A stretch of DNA of 17,796 nt from positions 1 to 17,796 of the forward strand of contig CAYUOY010000078.1 in assembly GCA_964446495.1 (NCBI GenBank), given 5' to 3'. The position numbers were made by a program, and so were the translations under genes. Under the pieces are notes generated by a model, which saw nothing but the letters and a program-made list of their open reading frames with translations, made no database searches and was not told the DNA's origin. This document shows positions 9,001-14,558 of this stretch, one piece after another. Numbering within the stretch: the stretch's first letter is position 1; every line of letters starts with the position of its first letter. This DNA comes from JAADHU01 sp964446495. GTDB lineage: Bacteria; Pseudomonadota; Gammaproteobacteria; Steroidobacterales; Woeseiaceae.

Positions 9001-9122
9001 GGGATGGCATCATGAATCCACGCTTCGCGGTCGACGTGAACGGCGACGGCGTAAGCGATCTGATCGGATTCGATGATAACGATGTTGTGGTCGAGTACGG
9101 ATTGCTGGTGGAGGAACTGTAG
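6039..9122 (+). CDS. Large lipoprotein: PA-like binary-toxin domain, calcium repeats, PKD, FG-GAP propeller
   Basis: 1027 residues from the ATG at 6039, with GGAG (6026-6029) 9 nt upstream. ATG 6033 and TTG 6024 are possible but worse spaced. The signal peptide ends L-F-C-G-C, with probable lipidation at Cys22, then a PPPP linker (37-40). Residues 46-95 carry two calcium loops (DTDNDG 47-52, DTDGDG 69-74) followed by HPLIA, which matches the calcium-binding domain and following HPLVA of anthrax protective antigen. Residues about 96-385 continue the PA order: a Ser/Thr-rich amphipathic stretch with a Gly-rich tip (150-180), LRIVNTSARSF, GSIAIEDLSGG (304-314), TARVAIDFG and a DPET-to-LGID segment. 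Then come four more calcium loops (455-548), a PKD-like domain with WGDG (about 554-637) and seven DxNxDG / DIVGF repeats (660-1020). There is no PA14 module and no PA receptor domain. The gene is co-transcribed with the PD40 lipoprotein and ended by the hairpin at 9141. A surface pore, translocation or adhesion role is inference. Confidence 0.85.
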   Translation: MDRKNLLRSIVLAAITTLFCGCTIENITEEAPEAVNPPPPAITGPVDTDNDGLSDDQEATLGTSPLMADTDGDGFDDNEEVTNGGTHPLIADVPSLSVEVTGAPTVQINTRYEGGSETGVDYGASFSQGQQSSYSRSDSSSTANTIQQSESVSAEVEVTAGAGGFGGSAKVAAENSTTATETRETSTTVTSAAAQDSRQEYSRYVNESQSQKVTAESGSLSATLRIVNTSARSFRIESIAVIAKNQSTNGRALESLDELNFAPEDGRVLVPGASIEQFIVGRGTSVPKLKELMRNPRSLLFTVGSIAIEDLSGGDPNKDFAEVSQSVFNQTARVAIDFGNARGSAANSVESFLVATNVARDPETLAPLGVTMGKVMREILGIDYRTSMVDVLQDGQPTGQQHQVLSAVNGIASQSIEKGFWYVFSDSDTLDDPAANFDDIVLTNDNAITLVYLADEDRDGMFNREEHLRGTNPASVDTDSDGLDDEFEVKTGWLARNGFNEYRVYPDPLSPDADGDSLPDELEQQRLTDPNLADTDADGISDLYDNDPTGGESGVRFSLVFSGPGNRVQLSGSVSSDEPLDAVVIDWGDGTAVQTISANFNNIQATHFYTEKGVYSARVTADRPFGADPVADYRVSLLPTSRTDIGGMTAATGWTETIHKRFVIDVNGDGYADLIGFGPDGVWQSVALDAGATFSTAERILDFFGSDLDAGFADHIHTLANVGGGPEPEIVVFHDDGVRVALNTAGVFSAPELWVDNFGVMQGYDVAENPRMLADMNTDGFDDVVAFADDGVYLATSYGIGFEDQGRLLNDYGLSNGWTRNHTRHLADVNGDSYPDIVGFHTTSTRATLNNQNGGFETGDSPYRISRFSDQQQYDVDKHIRLLVNITGNDDATADIVAFANGITAANRSTEQGFEASAFAASTEFAYDDGWRIAEHPRYLTDISGDGIPDIVGFDSTRVLYAMNSADNGVFETHAEWPGVADIFANGWDGIMNPRFAVDVNGDGVSDLIGFDDNDVVVEYGLLVEEL

Positions 9123-9140
9123 CGCGGAACGCATTTCGAG

Positions 9141-9192
9141 AAAAAGGGGTCGAACCGAATTAGCGGAAAAAAATCGGTTCGACCCCTTTTTT
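9141..9192. terminator. Strong intrinsic terminator / REP-like palindrome, copy 2
   Basis: An 18-bp perfect inverted repeat, AAAAAGGGGTCGAACCGA at 9141-9158 against its complement at 9174-9191, encloses a 15-nt A-rich loop. The stem ends in a run of T on the plus strand and, by symmetry, on the minus strand. It lies 18 bp after the stop of the PA-like gene and should end that operon. The inner stem and loop pattern equal those of the hairpin at 966-1002. Confidence 0.85.
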
Positions 9193-9193
9193 G

Positions 9194-9224
9194 AGCGGGA
9201 AAAAATCAGTTCGACGCCCTTTTT
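9194..9224 (+). repeat. Degenerate half copy of the palindromic element
   Basis: Immediately after copy 2 the sequence repeats the loop end and right arm of the element (AGCGGGAAAAAATCAGTTCG and then ACGCCC followed by T residues), with two or three differences from the arm of copy 2. It lacks a matching left arm, so it is a partial tandem duplication and cannot form the full hairpin by itself. Confidence 0.7.
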
Positions 9225-9306
9225 GTGAGCAGAGTGGTCATCCTCATGGAGTAATCAAGTGATCAGGCTCGACGGTTCTGTCGCAATGCAGCACACTATC
9301 GCGCTA

Positions 9307-9330
9307 GAAGAACCAGAACCAGAACCAGAA
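9307..9330 (+). repeat. CCAGAA hexanucleotide tandem repeat, left part
   Basis: Three perfect CCAGAA units (9313-9330) preceded by one imperfect unit (GAAGAA) run straight into the assembly gap. The array resumes on the other side of the gap. The total unit number is unknown. Confidence 0.85.
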
Positions 9331-9430
9331 NNNNNNNNNNNNNNNNNNNNNNNNNNNNNNNNNNNNNNNNNNNNNNNNNNNNNNNNNNNNNNNNNNNNNN
9401 NNNNNNNNNNNNNNNNNNNNNNNNNNNNNN
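9331..9430. other. Assembly gap (100 N)
   Basis: Exactly 100 undetermined bases inside a hexanucleotide array. The repeat phase on the two sides requires a true gap of 2 modulo 6 bases if the array is unbroken, whereas 100 is 4 modulo 6. The N run is therefore very probably a placeholder and not a measured length. Any open reading frame drawn across it is meaningless. Confidence 0.95.
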
Positions 9431-9458
9431 AGAACCAGAACCAGAACCAGAATCAGAA
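9431..9458 (+). repeat. CCAGAA hexanucleotide tandem repeat, right part
   Basis: A truncated unit, three perfect CCAGAA units and one TCAGAA unit, ending 2 bp before the Shine-Dalgarno sequence of the SYLF gene. The array therefore sits in the 5' leader or promoter spacer of that gene, where unit-number changes could alter expression. Confidence 0.85.
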
Positions 9459-9460
9459 TA

Positions 9461-9465
9461 AGGGG
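9461..9465 (+). promoter_or_regulatory. Ribosome binding site of the SYLF gene
   Basis: AGGGG with a 6-nt spacer to the ATG at 9472. It fixes the start of the SYLF gene and excludes a longer reading frame that would run back through the hexanucleotide repeat and gap. Confidence 0.8.
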
Positions 9466-9471
9466 AAAGAA

Positions 9472-10017
9472 ATGAAAGCAGTATTGAGGCTGGCCTTGTC
9501 GCTGGCATTGATATTCGGCACAGCAACAGCGTTTGGCGGTTGGAATCCTGACGAAGCCAAGGAATACGATGACAAAGCTCAAGAGGCTATCGCGACGTTC
9601 AAAGAAAAAGACCCTTCCGTTCAAAAGTTTTTTGACAAAGCCTCCGGGTATGTAGTTATTCCGACTGTTGGCAAAGCCGGCTTCGGTATCGGCGGCGCTC
9701 GTGGCAAGGGCGTGCTTTACGAGAATGGGGCGGTTACAGCTGTGGTGACGTTGACACAGCTAAGCTTTGGATTTCAATGGGGTGGACAGGCTTACAGCGA
9801 GTTTCTTTTTTTTGAGGACGCCGCCACGCTCACAAACTTCAAGCGCGGTAATTACGAGCTTGGTGCGCAGGCTTCTGCGGTTGCGGTTACAGCAGGCGCT
9901 TCGGCGGATGCCGAATTCAATGGTGGCATGGCTATTTTCACCCAGACGAAGGGTGGCCTGATGTACGAAGCCTCTGTTGGCGGCCAGAAATTCAAGGTCG
10001 AAGCAAAAGAAGAGTAG
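9472..10017 (+). CDS. Secreted SYLF (YSC84-related) lipid-binding-type protein
   Basis: 181 residues starting at an ATG with a good ribosome site. Residues 1-20 form a Sec signal peptide (Lys-Ala-Val-Leu-Arg, then a hydrophobic core ending Ala-Thr-Ala), and no lipobox is present, so the product should be periplasmic or secreted. The mature part is a SYLF/YSC84 domain: a short helical start (EAIATFKEKDPSVQKFFDKA), GYVVIPTVGKAGFGIGGARGKG, then the Gly-rich strands of the family and a final QTKGGLMYEASVGGQKF. SYLF domains bind phosphoinositides in eukaryotes; in bacteria they are common small exported proteins of unclear role. The length is typical. The gene stands alone between a strong terminator and djlA, and any promoter must lie in 9225-9471 or inside the unread gap; none is obvious in the visible part. 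Confidence 0.9.
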   Translation: MKAVLRLALSLALIFGTATAFGGWNPDEAKEYDDKAQEAIATFKEKDPSVQKFFDKASGYVVIPTVGKAGFGIGGARGKGVLYENGAVTAVVTLTQLSFGFQWGGQAYSEFLFFEDAATLTNFKRGNYELGAQASAVAVTAGASADAEFNGGMAIFTQTKGGLMYEASVGGQKFKVEAKEE

Positions 10018-10214
10018 TCATTGAGGCGGGCATAGGCTTTTCCTGCGAACACGGGATCCGTTCACACCAGTCTGATAGTGGCGGGCTGCTTATCGCTATT
10101 TTTATCGACGAGTAGCCCGGCTTCTGCGGCCACACGTGTTACAAAGCGGTCCTCTCCGGCGGAACGATCGGCAAAGTTCTTCGTCGTCAAAACCACTGAA
10201 TTCATTGATAGACT

Positions 10215-10994
10215 ATGCCCATGCTCACCATTATCGGCGCCATGATCGGCGCAATTTTCGGCGGCTTCGCTGGCCTCCTTATCGGCGGACTCTCAGGCTA
10301 CGTCGCCAGTTTCGCTTTGCGGCTGTTCGTCGTTGGCACTCTGCAAGTCGCGCAATCACAATTGCTCGACTCGACATTCTCCATCATGGGAGCGCTGTGC
10401 AAGGCTGACAATGTCGTAACGCGGGATGAGATCGTTGCCGTCGAGCAAATTTTTAATATGCTCAAGCTGCAGGGCGAGGCGCGCGAGCAAGCGAAAACCG
10501 CTTTCAATCGTGGCAAACAAGCGGATTTTGACCTGGACGCTGCGGTCGATCAGTTCGCTCAGATCAGTCGCCGCCGTGGACCGCTGTTGCAACTATTCCT
10601 GCAACTGCAATGCATGGCGGTAGTCGCAGACGGGCGGGTCGATCCTGCTGAACGCGCGATGCTTGTACATATCGCGCAGCGGCTCGGTTTGACAGAGGCA
10701 GATGTCTCGCAACTCGAGGCTTTGCTGCGTGCCGCTATGGACGGGCCGTCGGCCGCAGGCGGCCAGCCACAGAAAGACAGACTCGCCGATGCCTATGCGG
10801 CGCTCGGCATAGCGGCGGATGCAACACCCGCCGAAATCAAGCGCGCCTACCGCAAGCTCATCAGTAAGAACCACCCGGACAAGCTGGCGGCGCGAGGGCT
10901 GCCCGAAAGCATGCGCCCGGTCGCCGAAGAGCGCTCGCGAAAACTCAATTCCGCGTATGACATGATTAAGAGGGCGCGGTCGGATGTCAGGTGA
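10215..10994 (+). CDS. djlA: DjlA, membrane-anchored J-domain co-chaperone
   Basis: 259 residues with the full DjlA layout: an N-terminal Gly-rich membrane helix (about 4-32, IGAMIGAIFGGFAGLLIGGL), a central TerB-like helical domain (about 50-175, with VADGRVDPAERAML at 137-150) and a C-terminal J domain (190-257) with the invariant His-Pro-Asp at 220-222 in KNHPDK. It stimulates DnaK ATPase at the inner membrane. E. coli DjlA has 271 residues and aligns along the whole length (IKRAYRKL, HPDKL, AKGLP-like segments). No strong Shine-Dalgarno sequence precedes ATG 10215, and ATG 10221 is an alternative. The 197-bp gap upstream has only an imperfect hairpin (10082-10119) without a T run. The gene converges with the methyltransferase gene. 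Confidence 0.93.
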   Translation: MPMLTIIGAMIGAIFGGFAGLLIGGLSGYVASFALRLFVVGTLQVAQSQLLDSTFSIMGALCKADNVVTRDEIVAVEQIFNMLKLQGEAREQAKTAFNRGKQADFDLDAAVDQFAQISRRRGPLLQLFLQLQCMAVVADGRVDPAERAMLVHIAQRLGLTEADVSQLEALLRAAMDGPSAAGGQPQKDRLADAYAALGIAADATPAEIKRAYRKLISKNHPDKLAARGLPESMRPVAEERSRKLNSAYDMIKRARSDVR

Positions 10995-11110
10995 TGGCGA
11001 GCCTTTCGGGGTTTAAGAACACCTGGGCTGATGCAAGCTTTTCCCTGCCGGCCGTTCAGGCTGGTTTGATCGTTACTCAGGACGTTCAGGCCTGGGCGTA
11101 TCAGTCTTTT

Positions 11111-12631
11111 CTATTCAGTGTTGTTTGCGATTTCGATTTTGCGTCTATCAACGTAACTCTGCAGTGCTTCTTCGGTTGCCGGATCAATGTTCGGTTTCTC
11201 GTAGTGGCTCAGCAATTGTTTCCAGAGGACATTGGCGCGACTGGTCGCATCAATGCAGCCAGTCTCTTGCCAGGCCTCAAAATTCTGCCGGTTTGATACC
11301 AGTGGCGCATAAAAGGCGGTCTCGTATCTTGCCAGCGTATGGTCAGTACCAAAGTGGTGACCGCCGGGTGGTACGGCCGCGATTGCGTCCAGCGCCAGTT
11401 CATCGTCGTTTACCGCAATGGGCTTCAGCGTCTCGGCCATCATCTGCAACATTTCGGCATCGATAATCAACTTCTCGAACGATGCAGTCAGGCCACCTTC
11501 AAGCCAGCCTGCGGCGTGATTCACGAGGTTGCCGTGTCCCATGACGGCACCCCACAAAGACATTTCGCTTTCATATGCAGATTGCGCGTCCACGCAATTC
11601 GAGGTCGTGGTATTGCTCGAGCGAAACGGGATGCCGATCCTGCGGGCCAGCTGTCCGCTGGCGAGCGCCATCTTGGTATATTCGGGAGTGCCGAGAGCGG
11701 GTGCACCACTTTGCATGTCGACGTTTGACGCGAATGCGCCATACATGACCGGCGCGCCGGGCCGCACAACCTGGGCCAGTGTCACAACGGCAAGAATCTC
11801 TGCAGTCTGTTGTGCGAGCGTACCGGCAAGCGTTGCCGGACTCATCGAGCCCGCCAGCGTGAAAGGCGTAATGCAGCAAACCTGGCGCGCTCGGGCGAGC
11901 TCCAGCACCGCTTCCGTCATAGGTTTGTCGAGCTGCATCGGAGAATTTGTATTGATAATCGCAAGGACAGCAGGCTCCTGCTCCAGTTCCTCGCGGCTGA
12001 TACCAAGCGAGATGCTGGTCATCTCGAGGCAATCGATCGTTCTCGTCCGACCAAGTGCATAGGCCTGTGCATTCTTGTCCAATATCGTCATCTGTGCGAG
12101 ATACAAATCGAGATGGCGCGATTCCGGCGGCAAGTCCATCGGTTCGAAACAGCCGCCGCCTTCCTGATGAATGATATTCAGGCTCTGCACGAGGCGCAGG
12201 TAGTCACACATCTCCGCGTAGGTTCCCGGACGCCGACCACGGTCGAGATCGTTGACAAATGCAGGTCCGCCAACCGATGAAAATACGATGCTGTTGCCAC
12301 CGATGTGAAGATTATGCTCAGGGTTGCGCGCCCGCAGTCCGAATTCCGTCGGGGCCTCGGCACACTTCGCCTGGACCAGATCGCGGTCAAGCCTGACCAT
12401 GCCATCGGCATTGCTGATATCGGCACCTGCCTGCCCTAACAATTGCCGGGATTCTTCCTGCAGAAATCTGAAGCCTGAATTTTCGAGAATGGTAAGCGAT
12501 GCATCGAGGATGGTCTCGACCTGGTCTGCACTGATGACTTCGAGTGGTGAAAACGGATTGCTGACGAGTTGCCACGGCAGTTGTCTTATCGCACCTACGT
12601 CACGCTTTTGCCGACGTCCCCGACGGGTCAC
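11111..12631 (-). CDS. Trimethylamine methyltransferase (MttB) family protein
   Basis: 506 residues from a GTG start, close to the length of MttB (about 495). The family core is evident: PVMYGAFASNVDMQSGAP, EYTKMALASGQLARRIGIP, NCVDAQSAYESEM and the strongly conserved HAAGWLEGGLTASFEKLIID. MttB proteins move a methyl group from a quaternary or tertiary amine to a corrinoid protein. True MttB uses pyrrolysine encoded by UAG. This frame has no internal stop, so it belongs to the large non-pyrrolysine branch, which includes glycine-betaine methyltransferases, and the substrate may be any methylated amine. No corrinoid (MttC-like) gene or activating enzyme lies in the window, so the partner must be elsewhere. 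The gene has its own putative promoter and is the last of four minus-strand genes. Confidence 0.9.
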   Translation of the reverse strand: MTRRGRRQKRDVGAIRQLPWQLVSNPFSPLEVISADQVETILDASLTILENSGFRFLQEESRQLLGQAGADISNADGMVRLDRDLVQAKCAEAPTEFGLRARNPEHNLHIGGNSIVFSSVGGPAFVNDLDRGRRPGTYAEMCDYLRLVQSLNIIHQEGGGCFEPMDLPPESRHLDLYLAQMTILDKNAQAYALGRTRTIDCLEMTSISLGISREELEQEPAVLAIINTNSPMQLDKPMTEAVLELARARQVCCITPFTLAGSMSPATLAGTLAQQTAEILAVVTLAQVVRPGAPVMYGAFASNVDMQSGAPALGTPEYTKMALASGQLARRIGIPFRSSNTTTSNCVDAQSAYESEMSLWGAVMGHGNLVNHAAGWLEGGLTASFEKLIIDAEMLQMMAETLKPIAVNDDELALDAIAAVPPGGHHFGTDHTLARYETAFYAPLVSNRQNFEAWQETGCIDATSRANVLWKQLLSHYEKPNIDPATEEALQSYVDRRKIEIANNTE

Positions 12632-12640
12632 TTCAGGTTT

Positions 12641-12672
12641 TCCATTGACTGTCGCCGCCAGTTTTCAATGGA
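12641..12672 (-). promoter_or_regulatory. 5'-UTR hairpin before the MttB-family gene
   Basis: On the minus strand TCCATTG (12672-12666) pairs with CAATGGA (12647-12641), and, after a 3-nt AAA bulge, ACTG pairs with CAGT around a 7-nt loop, giving 11 base pairs. It starts where transcription from the promoter at 12677-12705 should begin and ends 9 nt before the GTG. The only purine-rich SD-like bases (GGA) are inside its 3' arm. Confidence 0.45.
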
Positions 12673-12676
12673 CCCT

Positions 12677-12705
12677 ATTGTACCCTTGGTCGGCGAGCAG
12701 GTCAC
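12677..12705 (-). promoter_or_regulatory. Putative sigma-70 promoter of the MttB-family gene
   Basis: Read on the minus strand: GTGACC (4 of 6 match to TTGACA) at 12705-12700, a 17-bp spacer, and TACAAT (5 of 6 match to TATAAT) at 12682-12677. The predicted start near 12670 gives a leader of about 40 nt. It fits the 193-bp gap between the oxidoreductase and methyltransferase genes. Confidence 0.45.
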
Positions 12706-12824
12706 CGCCACACAGGAGTTTAGCTCGAGCAATGTTGCCTCGATGCCTGGCGCACTTCACCATCTGCTGCACCTTCGCCCTGCGGGCTCCCGATGACAAC
12801 GGCACTGTCGAGATTCATCGTTTA

Positions 12825-14444
12825 CTACTTCCACGCGAAACGCATGTCCTGCAGCACTCTTCGCGCGGCATTGTAGCCGGGTGCTCCTGTTACGCCGCCG
12901 CCAGGATGTGTGCCCGCACCACACAAGTACAATCCATCAATGGGTGTGCGGTACTGTGCCCAGCCTGGTAAAGGACGCATGAAAAAAAGTTGCCCCATGT
13001 TGATATCGCCATGAAAAATATTGCCCTCCGAAATGCCGAAGGTCCGCTCAAGATCAAGCGGTGTGTACACCTTTCTCGCGACCACAGTGGATGGCACGTT
13101 CGGCGCATATCGACCGATGCGTTCGAGAACTTTGTCGCCCAGGCGTTCACGCTCGCTATCCCAGGTTCCTTGCCGCAGTTTGTAGGGCAGGTACTGTACA
13201 AAACACGTCAGGACATGCCTTCCTTCGGTTACCAGCCCTGGATCCACGTTTGATGCTACGACACAATCCACCCAGAGCTCGTCCGGTATTTCCCCGCGTG
13301 CCGACTGGTTGTAGATGTCCTCTGCTTCCTGCAGAGACGGGGCGAGCGTGAAGAGGCTTCGTTCCGACCTTGAATGGCCCGCCGGCATGCCCGTTACCCG
13401 GGGTTCCTCACTGAGTACGAAATTTACCTTGCCGCAGGGGCCATTCATTTTGATACCCGAAACTTCGTGTCGAAACGCTTCGTCAAGATCACTTTTCGAC
13501 AGCAAATCAAGGAATGTTCGTTTCGGGTCCGCGTTCGAGATGACGATTTTTGCATCAATGACGGAGCCGTCGTGCAAGGTGACGCCCCGAACTCGTCCTG
13601 AATCCTGGTTTATTCGCTGTACTTCGCTGGCGGTACGTATTTCCACGCCGCTATCGCGACACGACGCGGCCATCGCCTCCGTAATTGACCCCATTCCGCC
13701 GATGACGTGACCGGCAAATCCCTGCTGTTCGTCGCTGCCGCCGCTCAACAAATGAAACAACAGGCCCATCGCCGTACCCGGCTGATAAGGTCCGCCATGT
13801 TTCCCGTACAGGCTATTGGACAGGATTAGTCGTTTCAGCGCCTCCGAGGAAAAATTGTGGTCGAGAAAGTCGCCCAGTGACCCTGTCAGAAACTGCAGCA
13901 ACGCCGCTGTTTCTTTGCCGCGCATACGCCGAAATCGTTTTGCAACCCGCAGCAGCTCAAGTAGTCGCGCCAGGCCTCTTTTGTCCGGATCCGGTGGTGC
14001 CTCTAGAAAAAACGGCTGCAGGTAGGCGGCAAGGTTTCGCAGCTCTTCGTCGATGTCGAAAAATCGGGCGACATCTGCTGGCGCAATTCGCTCTAGCTCA
14101 CGCGTCATGCGTGCTCGGTCAGACCACCACGAAACGACCGCGCCTCCAGGCAGAGCCGTTTGCACGCCCGGATCGCACGCTACCATTCGTAAACCGTAAT
14201 CTGCGAGACGAAGATCGCGTATCACTTCGGGGCGTAGCATGCTGGCGATATAGGACGCTGTCGAGACGCGGCAGCCGGGCGCAAGAACAGCATCGATTTC
14301 CTCCGTAACGGCGCATCCACCCACGATCTCGCGCCGCTCGAGAACCAGTGTCTTCAAACCGGATTGCGCCAGGTAGGCGGCCGTCGTCAGGCCGTTGTGG
14401 CCAGCGCCGACAACGATGGCATCAATTTTACGAACATTTGGCAT
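12825..14444 (-). CDS. Phytoene-desaturase-like NAD(P)/FAD-dependent oxidoreductase
   Basis: 539 residues from the ATG at 14444, which sits just before the dinucleotide fold as in relatives. ATGs at 14486 and 14507 would add 14 or 21 residues with no membrane or signal character, and none of the three has a clear ribosome site. The N-terminus is a Rossmann FAD fold, VVGAGHNGL (12-19) with the ribose-binding Glu36 (LVLERREIVGG). The C-terminus has the second FAD motif of CrtI-like enzymes, GLYLCGAGTHPGGGVTGAPG. The closest relatives by pattern are the PYROXD2-like group of the amine-oxidase/CrtI superfamily, not carotenoid enzymes of known pathway, and no other carotenoid gene is nearby. Substrate is unknown. 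It stands downstream of the Asp-box lipoprotein gene on the same strand (114-bp gap) and upstream of the methyltransferase. Confidence 0.88.
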   Translation of the reverse strand: MPNVRKIDAIVVGAGHNGLTTAAYLAQSGLKTLVLERREIVGGCAVTEEIDAVLAPGCRVSTASYIASMLRPEVIRDLRLADYGLRMVACDPGVQTALPGGAVVSWWSDRARMTRELERIAPADVARFFDIDEELRNLAAYLQPFFLEAPPDPDKRGLARLLELLRVAKRFRRMRGKETAALLQFLTGSLGDFLDHNFSSEALKRLILSNSLYGKHGGPYQPGTAMGLLFHLLSGGSDEQQGFAGHVIGGMGSITEAMAASCRDSGVEIRTASEVQRINQDSGRVRGVTLHDGSVIDAKIVISNADPKRTFLDLLSKSDLDEAFRHEVSGIKMNGPCGKVNFVLSEEPRVTGMPAGHSRSERSLFTLAPSLQEAEDIYNQSARGEIPDELWVDCVVASNVDPGLVTEGRHVLTCFVQYLPYKLRQGTWDSERERLGDKVLERIGRYAPNVPSTVVARKVYTPLDLERTFGISEGNIFHGDINMGQLFFMRPLPGWAQYRTPIDGLYLCGAGTHPGGGVTGAPGYNAARRVLQDMRFAWK

Positions 14445-14558
14445 CGGAACACTCGACTGCAAAATACGCAGCGCAGCATATCTCATCAACGAGTAGAAGC
14501 GACACATCGTTGAGACACGTGGAGCGCGACCTGACGCGCGAGTCCACCAAACGTAGGG

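Noticed and set aside
9307..9458. CRISPR-like array
   Set aside because: The units are 6 bp with no spacers and no cas genes nearby. It is a simple tandem repeat.
9259..9471. Reading frame giving Glu-Pro repeats before the gap and Asn-Gln repeats after it, joined to the SYLF protein
   Set aside because: It is an artefact of reading a hexanucleotide repeat through 100 N. The frame changes across the gap, and the SYLF gene has its own ribosome site and signal peptide at 9472.
10082..10119. Hairpin between the SYLF gene and djlA as a terminator
   Set aside because: The stem (CGGGCT/AGCCCG plus wobble pairs) has a long loop and no following T run.
11529..12062. 177-codon plus-strand open frame opposite the MttB-family gene
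   Set aside because: It is antisense to a gene with strong family motifs and has no domain or start signal of its own.
14520..14545. GCGCG/CGCGC hairpin between the Asp-box lipoprotein and the oxidoreductase
   Set aside because: A five-base GC stem in GC-rich DNA without a T run is not distinguishable from chance.
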